Source of the DNA: Prinsepia uniflora
Taxonomy: Eukaryota; Streptophyta; Magnoliopsida; Rosales; Rosaceae
Direction: 5' to 3'
Length of the DNA: 64,000 nucleotides
NCBI GenBank assembly: GCA_032719365.1
Contig: CM064871.1
Span: 30,725,566 to 30,789,565 of the forward strand
The notes below the pieces were generated by a model. That model was not told the DNA's origin, ran no database searches, and was given only the letters and a program-made list of their open reading frames with translations. Position 1 is the stretch's first letter. Each line of letters opens with the position of its first letter. Below are positions 57,149-64,000 of this stretch, piece after piece. The position numbers and the translations under genes were made by a program.

Positions 57149-58572
57149 GTGAGTGGACTTTGCTTTCAAAATTTAATGCATGCATAAATATTTCTATGAT
57201 TTCTATGATTATGATTATGATTTGTGATTGATTTCGATTTCCGTATTTATACGTAATTTTGATATGCACACGAATTTGCACGTATTTTGAGGTATGGGTC
57301 CCATGTGTTTTGGATGATGATTTAACGAAAGATTTTATATGACTTGTTCGTATCATGTTATTAAGATGTTTTGATTGCGGTTGTGAGTATGGTTTACGGT
57401 TTTGACACGCTTTTCGGGAATGTCCCGAATTTGCACGTTTTACGAGATTTCGAGTATGTTGTGATTGGACCTTGATTTTGGTGATTATGATTGTGGTTTT
57501 GGGGTTTTAATAATAAGATTTGAAAATGATGTGATTTCAAGGATTTAAAATGGATTTTGGAAAAAGGTGATTTCGGGCTTGATGCTCGGAGCTTAAAAGT
57601 AATTTTGATGAACGAGGTTTCGGTTTTCGGAAGTTTGAAAACAGATTCTTGGTTTGGGTTCGGGATGATGCTTCCGGATGCCGGCTTACGGAATCATTAT
57701 TGCGAATTCGAATTCGGGAATGAAAGAGGATTTAATAAAGTGATTTGGTATGTTTTTGCATGCCCCGTGTTTAATGATGATTTGATTGTGTTTGGAAAGT
57801 ATGTTTTGGGGAATTGAATGTGGAAATTCGGACCATGAGTCCCGTTGTGAAAAATGTGATTTCAGGATGGATCCCGCGTTGTTGTGATTGATAAATGTTT
57901 TGGGTTTAAAGACCCGTTGAAAACTGTTTTGGGTTTAAAGACCCGGGTGCTATTGCTGGAGCACGTTTTGAGTTTAAAGACTCGGTTAATTGATGACGGG
58001 GGCGGGCCCGAAAATTGGGTTTAAAGACCCGGATTGAGTTTAAAGACTCGTGAGTTTAAAGACTCGGTTATTGTGATACCCCCGAGGCCTATTGATTATG
58101 TTTTTAGTTTAAAGACTCGTTGATATCCCGAGAAGGCCTGATTATGCGCATGGTTTTGAGTTTAAAGACTCGGGCGCACTTGATATCCAGCAAAATGTTT
58201 GACTTGTGATTTATTGTTGTTTCTGATGTTTTGGATGTGTGGGGTTGTGGCCCGGTTTTATGGTTGATGGTTTTGGATTATGTTGTGTTCTGGGGTTGAT
58301 ACGTGGTTGGGGCTGAGGCCCGGTGTTTATGATTGCGGGCTAAGACCCGATGGTTGGGAAAGGAAAAATGATTTTGAGTTTCATACGAGTTTTCCTTCTG
58401 TTGGAATTTCATACACGGATTTTCTTATGTTGAAAATGTTAACCGACTGCGAAATGATTTTTGTATGCATGTATTGGTTTTACGCGGAGGGTAAAAATGT
58501 CTTTTGTAACTGTTTTTATAAACTGGTTTATTTTTGTCCACTCACACCTTTTGGTTTTTATTGACCCTCCAG
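57149..58572 (+). other. Putative leader intron in LTR J
   Basis: Starts GTGAGT after GACGATGT and ends ACCCTCCAG, with CACTCAC about 35 nt upstream of the acceptor. Confidence 0.42.
57900..58172 (+). repeat. Array of GGGTTTAAAGACCC / GAGTTTAAAGACTC motifs
   Basis: About eight copies at irregular spacing. Within each copy the outer bases pair (GGGT with ACCC, or GAGT with ACTC). Confidence 0.8.
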
Positions 58573-60469
58573 GTCGTGGCGTGTTGGTCGAGGCTGATCG
58601 AGAGACGGAGGCATGAGTAAGCACGTGTGGCTATCCCTGGTCTGGCAAGTACTGAGGGTAACTTTGGAATTTCAGTCGTCTTGCCAGGCGGGAGCAGGAC
58701 CGGGCACAGTTAACAATGCCCTATTTGGGGGTAGTTCTGTCAACACATCTCATCCTGGAGGCCAGCATTATCACCAGGACTTCTCCGGGGAAACACATTC
58801 CTACCGAAGGCCCTCAACTATATTAATCTCAAAAGGATGGTCTCAGTAAAAATAGTAGCAAAATTTCGTAGGAATTCAGCCCAAAATCATCTCAATAAGG
58901 TCTATGCCCGAATATAATTTCATCAAATCAGTTTCCACAAAACCATCATAAAAACAGTGTCTAGCAACACTTCATAAATCCAGGATTCCTTGAATCCTAT
59001 CAAATCCATAACTGGGTCTCATGCCCGAAATATCTTTCATAAATCATAATTGAGTCACAGCTCGATATCATTTCCTTGCATTTGACTATCCTCTAAGTCA
59101 AACCTTAAATCAACTGGAACTCGAGCCCGAAACATATTTCTAAATCCGAAAACCACTTAGTTATTCAAATTATTTTCTAAATCTCAAGCAGTCAAAGGAG
59201 ATTTCCAACTAAGATTTATGCCCACATGCCAATTTCACGCATCTGCGTGAAATCATTCAAAACCGATAGTCAAATCCTCGGTTCCACGCCTCTCTGCGAA
59301 ACCATCAAAATCACATAAAACACATGCACATAGATTACTCGACCTAAGTCTAAATATCATATAAAACATAAATTTCGCACTACGTGGAATATCACATTTT
59401 CTACGAAAATACCAAATTAACAATATAAATCATATGCACTAAAGGCATCTCATATCATGTTCATAAAACATATAAAATATTTTTGCATGCATCATATTTA
59501 TAAATCAAACCTCCACTCACAAACCATCCAAGCTGTGCGCCTACAAGTTGCGATGTAAGCCACTCTGAGGCTAAATCGCAATTGCTAGGACATTCGGACC
59601 TGTCCAAATCATACTCAAAGATTACTATCAACCTATACAAATCCGAACTATAAATCCTCAAAACTCTCGGAACAGTCAACGTGTCCTGAACAAGCTACCC
59701 GAGGCTAAAAACCTCTAAATGACCTATCAAACGATATCTGATCGACCTAAAACCATCACCATTGGATTCAGAACGTCGAAAATTTTCAAACAAGATCGGT
59801 TTGACCTCGAAATTCATGCCCATGTGCCCTCACAAGCTAATCAACAGTGCTCAACTTCGATTAACGTTGACGTCACGCCGATCAATGCTATCGTCAGCTA
59901 CTGATGTCATCTGCTGTCATCATCTTATGATTTCAGCTAACAGGTCTGACACGTATCAAGTTTGACAACCTGTCACGTGGTAATCCCTAATTGGTGCCAC
60001 ATGTCACTAACATGTCAGCTCTGATAACTTGACACACTAACTCGTGGGACCATTTTATTGGTCTACATGGTCTGACAATGCTAACATGGACCTACCACGT
60101 CGGCTGCCACGTCTTCTGACACCCTCTGACATGTTGCGACGTGGCACTATCCCACTGGTCCACATCGTTTGACATGTCTCACTACTAATTGGACCTGACA
60201 ACTTCTAATAGATCGCCACGTGGCACCACCTGATTGGCCACGTGGCCTGACAAGTCTGACAGGTGATGACGTGGATTACCATGTCATCATCGTCAACCTC
60301 TAGCCGGGTCAACCAATTTTACTCTAATGGATCATTTGACCTGCAACCCTGACCCGAACGTATCTCGGTCATCCAGCCACTATTTTAATCTGTTCTTCTC
60401 CCAATCGGCTCGCCTACTTCTTAGAAAAGGATCTACGTCCTTAAAATTAGAAGAAAGAGCCTGAAATTA

Positions 60470-62048
60470 TGTAACGAACCATCCTGAATATCGGAATTAA
60501 ATATTAAATTAATTATAGATTTAGAATGATTAATCGGAGATTAGTTGAGAGAATTCGGATGGACGGTGTAAAATGACTATTTTACCCCTGAAATTGGAAA
60601 AAATGTTGACTTTTAACCTGGGGAGTCGAACGTACGAGGAATGATGACCGTGACATGGTTCGGGACGTCACGAGTCCGTAGACAGGCGGCACGTCGAAAA
60701 CGGACGTTCGACGGGAAAGATATCGGCCTAAAACAAAAGACAACATTATTGCATGTAAACCGAGAAACGGACACGTGTACGATCTGGATTGGGAAACATC
60801 TGGGTTGGACCCACCAGAGGAGTGACAAGTGTCACTCATTTGATTGGCCCATTACCCCAAACATTGGGATCCTATTTTTCCTTCATCTTCTTTGATCGTT
60901 CAAGCCCGTAAACCCATACCCGTACACCCAAAACCCACACAAACACACTCCCATCTTCATCCGTTGCTACTGGCCCGTGAAAAAAAAGTTAAAGGGGAGG
61001 TCGAGAAGACCGTGGTGGTGGACACGGCAGTGTACGATGATGGAGGGAAGCCCAAACCCGAAATACCTAGTTTTGAGCAAAAAATGGTATGATGAGTTTT
61101 AATGAGTGTCGATCATTTTGGTGGCTTGGATACTGTTCCTGGAGGTGAGACGAGCTCAGGGGGCTTGGAATCGAGATGAACGGTGGCCGAACCTGGGACC
61201 AGTCGACGAAGAAGGTTGGCTGGTTTGATCGAGGATCGGGAAGGTACTTTCTAGACTTGGTTTCTATGTTTTGAAGTCGTAAATTGATTAGGAATGAAAG
61301 GACGAAAGTGTAGGAATTAAAAAGGGTTGAAAACAGGTTAGGAATGGTGAGAACCAGTCTGAACTTGTCGACGTGAGGTTGAAGATGAACAGTTCCTGAC
61401 GCGTGGCCTTCACGTGCAGCGCCTTTGGGCGGCGCGTGGGGCAGTTCTGGGAGATGTTGTCAACATGTGTTTTGATGGTTTTGATGTAACAAACATTTTG
61501 GGACTGGTTTCGAGTCGATCAGACACCGGTTTGATATAGTTCGGGATGTCCGAAGGTTTAAGGGTAAGTTTAAATATGTTTAAAAATCCCGAAAATTTGG
61601 GGGATTCAATGTTAGCATATTTGAATTAGTTAGTGACCCTCGAGTGTGATTTTGATAGGTTCCGATGTTTCGATGTTGGTGGTTTAGCCGGGGAGGCTTA
61701 TGGCACGCATACGAGGCGACAACTAGGACAGTCTGTGATGGACTTTGGTTTCTAAACTATGATGCATGCATAACTGTTTTATATGCTTTATAAATATGTG
61801 ATTTCTATGATGATGATTGTGGTATTGGTGATTTACATACTTGCATGTATTTCGAGGTGATTTCCGTATTTGCACGTATTTCGAGGTTTACGGTTTTACA
61901 CTGTATATCTACGTGATAGTGGTTTTACTAATTGTTCAATGGTATCATTTTAAATTTGGAAATATGGAATCGTGCTTGAGACCCATTTGGTTTACGAACT
62001 ATCGGTCTTAGAGTCCATTTGATTGAATGAGGCATCGAGCTGGGGGCC
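60470..62048 (+). repeat. LTR K, 5' part, inserted in LTR I
   Basis: Starts TGTAACGAACC, contains GATGACCGTGACATGGTTCGG, a shortened palindrome at 60820-60837, the conserved block at 61486-61600, then a donor-like region with the G lost at about 61735. It is A/D-like. It breaks off at about 62048 where LTR L inserted. Confidence 0.75.
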
Positions 62049-62122
62049 AGAGGTTAATCGGTGATTAGTCACTAATCTAATCTAGGAATTTGGGACGAGT
62101 CGTTACATGCCCGATATCATAA
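62049..62122 (-). other. Microinverted K/L junction
   Basis: The minus strand of this block reads TTATGATATCGGGCA (also present on the plus strand in LTR D at 42793-42807) directly joined to an LTR start TGTAACGACTCGTCCC. So the end of K and the first about 58 bp of L are present but flipped relative to their flanks. Confidence 0.65.
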
Positions 62123-64000
62123 TCGTGATTAGTTGATCGCAATCGGATGAACGATGCGAAATGACCGTTTTGCCCCTAGTCATGGGCAAAACGTTGACTT
62201 TTCATTCGGGCGGTCAAATGGACTTTGACCGATGACCGTGACGTAGTTTAGGATGTCACGAGTTCATAGATAGGTGGCACGTTCAATTTCATCATTCGAG
62301 GAAGAAGTTATGATGTTCGGAAGATAATGGGTATTTTGGTAATTTTGGTTAAAAGGGGCGAATGTTGCCTTTTTGACCGAGATGTCCGATGGCCGAGGGT
62401 CGATAACCGTTAAGTAGATCGGGATGTTACGAATCCAGAGACAGGCGGCACGCTGAAATCGGACTTCGAACGGGGAAGTTATAGGTCACGGAAGTTCGAT
62501 TTCACTATGCACGTACTTCGACGCGGGGATGATTTGGCAAATTCTGATTGGCTAGATATTTTAGGTGGGTCACATGGATGAGTGACAAGTGTCACTCATC
62601 CCATTAGCTAAATCCCCTAATTTGTGGATCTAAGTTAATTAAATATTATTATTCCTATTATTTTATAATTAATCCAAGTACCACTTAATCCTAGCCCTCC
62701 ATTCCAAATTCAACTTTAAATCCACCCCACTCATCTAATCTAATCCTCTCCTCTCTCATCAGACATTTTCTTCTTCATTTTCCCTCACAAACCCGAAAAC
62801 CCCATAACCCATATTCTCTATTTTTTCTTCAAACACACAACACACATTCCCTCATCACCTGCGACTGAGACCAGAGAGATAGTGTGAGTGAGGCGAGGAA
62901 GGACTCGACGGAGACGGCCAAAGCCACGGTGGCTCACGGCGGGAGGAAACCCAAAAAGGTAGGTTTTTGGGGTTGAAATTGGAAACTTGGGTTTTATTGG
63001 TCTTGGATCGAAACTAATGGTTTGGTCGTGTTTCTTGGCATCACAGGTAATCATCTCGACCCATTTTCTAGTTTTTAAGCTCATAGAGCCTTAGATTAAG
63101 CTTAGACGAGTCGCATGGGAGAAATTCCAGTGAAAATGGTGGCCGAAGTGGAGAGAACCGGCCGGGTCAAGGAGCGGGTCACGGCGACCCGGTTGCAGAA
63201 TTCGGGTCGACCTGACCAAGGTTAGGGATGACTGATGACGTCATCCTGCTGACGTCATCATGTCAGGGATGACGTCAACATTGTCAAATCTGACAATGTC
63301 AGCTGACATGTCCGAATATAGACCAATGAGAGCTTGACACGTGGCACTGTCAGAGGTGTCAGTGCTGACGTCATCGTTGAATTTTTCAACGCGTTGACTT
63401 TTGCGTTGACCAGCGTGTGGGGGCGCATGTGAATAGTGTTTGAGTGGGTCCAATGTCATTTTAAAGTTTTTGACGATCCGGATCCAATGGCGGTGGTTTC
63501 GGGTCGATCGGAGATCGTTAGGTTGGTCAAATTGAGGTTTTTCACCTCAGGAAACATGTACGGGACACGTTGACTTTTTCAAGAAAGTTTAGGGTTCTTA
63601 ATATGGACTTTTAAAGGTTAGTAGTAACCTTTGGATATGATTTGGACAGGTCAGGATGACCCGGAGAGGTCGGATTGGCTCGAGAAAGCCGTATAACACG
63701 CAAATCGAGGCGGCACCTCGAACGGTCTATGAGTGGACCTTGTTTTCTAAATTGGTGCATGTATAAATGTTTATTATATGTTTTAATACATGTTTGGTGA
63801 TGCCATGGGTGCATTTGGTTGTGGTTACATATAAGCACGTATTTCGAGGTTTCGATCTAATACGGTGCTTATACGGGTCGGTATTTCTTTATTGGTTTAA
63901 ATGAAAAGGTTTTGGATTTCTAAAAGGATAAACTCGGGTATGAAACCCATTTGGTTTGGTCTCGGGCATATGACGCTATGGATGACCTTCGGGTCTGAGT
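62123..64000 (+). repeat. LTR L (5' about 1.9 kb), continues past the window
   Basis: Related to LTR C: two GGTGGCACG/GGCGGCACG modules, a perfect palindrome at 62576-62601, splice-donor-like GTAGGT at about 62960, acceptor/donor CACAGGTAATC at 63046, four TGACGTCA sites (63236-63375), and the core GGATCCAATGGCGGTGG at 63479. The end is not in the window. Confidence 0.8.
62576..62601. promoter_or_regulatory. Perfect LTR palindrome in LTR L
   Basis: 12-bp arms GGATGAGTGACA and reverse complement around AG, identical to the copy at 5008 although the surrounding LTRs belong to different subfamilies. Confidence 0.6.

Larger units (their letters stand above)
55244..58742 (+). mobile_element. Solo LTR J, perfect TSD ACACA
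   Basis: 3499 bp, the longest LTR here, TGTAACGGCCC...GTTCTGTCA, flanked by ACACA at 55239-55243 and 58743-58747. It carries donor-like GTAAGA at 56629, conserved block 56897-57010, GTGAGT at 57149 and acceptor CTCCAG at 58572. Its extra length comes partly from a motif array at 57900-58172. Confidence 0.92.
54604..60469 (-). repeat. LTR I, reverse, interrupted by solo LTR J and then by LTR K
   Basis: Plus-strand start TGACAGGATCC. It is collinear with solo LTR H and is split by J at 55244-58742. It resumes at 58748 and is cut at 60469 by LTR K. Its distal part (the LTR start in its own direction) must lie beyond the window. It contains a long ACGT-rich stretch at 59860-60290. Confidence 0.8.

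Noticed and set aside
62049..62107. End of reverse LTR I at GTCGTTACA
   Set aside because: The adjoining 15 bases match LTR D in reverse orientation, so the block is better explained as an inverted K/L junction than as the end of I.

Overview
This window is plant nuclear DNA, almost certainly from a eudicot. It is AT-rich and gene-poor. It carries a FANTASTIC FOUR-type gene, 5S-derived Cassandra TRIMs, plant Mutator-like and hAT elements, and Ty3/gypsy elements of the Tekay (Del) chromovirus type with unusually long LTRs of about 2.5-3.5 kb. A more precise species assignment is not possible from the sequence alone. No rRNA, tRNA or CRISPR feature was seen.

Layout. 1-2866 is AT-rich intergenic DNA. 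2867-21539 is one old Mutator-like element (MULE) about 5.7 kb long once later insertions are removed. It has about 111-bp terminal inverted repeats, a decayed transposase on the minus strand and a decayed GRF-type zinc-finger gene on the plus strand. It has been interrupted by a 9.6-kb LTR retrotransposon (element A, TSD GATTG), a 542-bp hAT-type MITE (TSD CAAGCAGA), a 2.46-kb solo LTR (B) and a 385-bp miniature solo LTR (TSD GCACG). 21540-26482 holds the only convincing host gene, a FAF-like gene on the minus strand (23378-24430), with microsatellites and degraded repeats. 26483-28009 holds two related hAT MITEs in opposite orientation.

28724-43769 is a retroelement stack. It runs: Cassandra fragments, a 5' LTR (C) with PBS and an uninterrupted but catalytically damaged gag-protease-RT frame, another Cassandra fragment at the point where pol stops, then the 3' end and 3' LTR (D) of a different subfamily. 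LTR D contains solo LTR E, which contains solo LTR F. 44088-44803 is a complete Cassandra TRIM with a 71-bp interior. 44868-47643 is a reverse solo LTR (H, TSD ATGAA). 48054-48629 is a probable copia solo LTR. 48635-54287 is AT-rich DNA with no recognisable gene. From 54604 to the end lies another nest (I containing J and K; K containing L), which runs off the window.

The most interesting signals are inside the long LTRs. They share a common grammar: a near-perfect palindrome upstream of the presumed promoter, dense TGACGTCA/ACGT arrays in one subfamily, conserved splice-donor and splice-acceptor-like sites that suggest a multi-exon leader, arrays of short hairpin-like motifs inside the putative intron, and in C/E/F/J a terminal mini-exon that keeps the same reading frame and an acidic ending. 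There is also a roughly 74-bp microinversion at the K/L junction.
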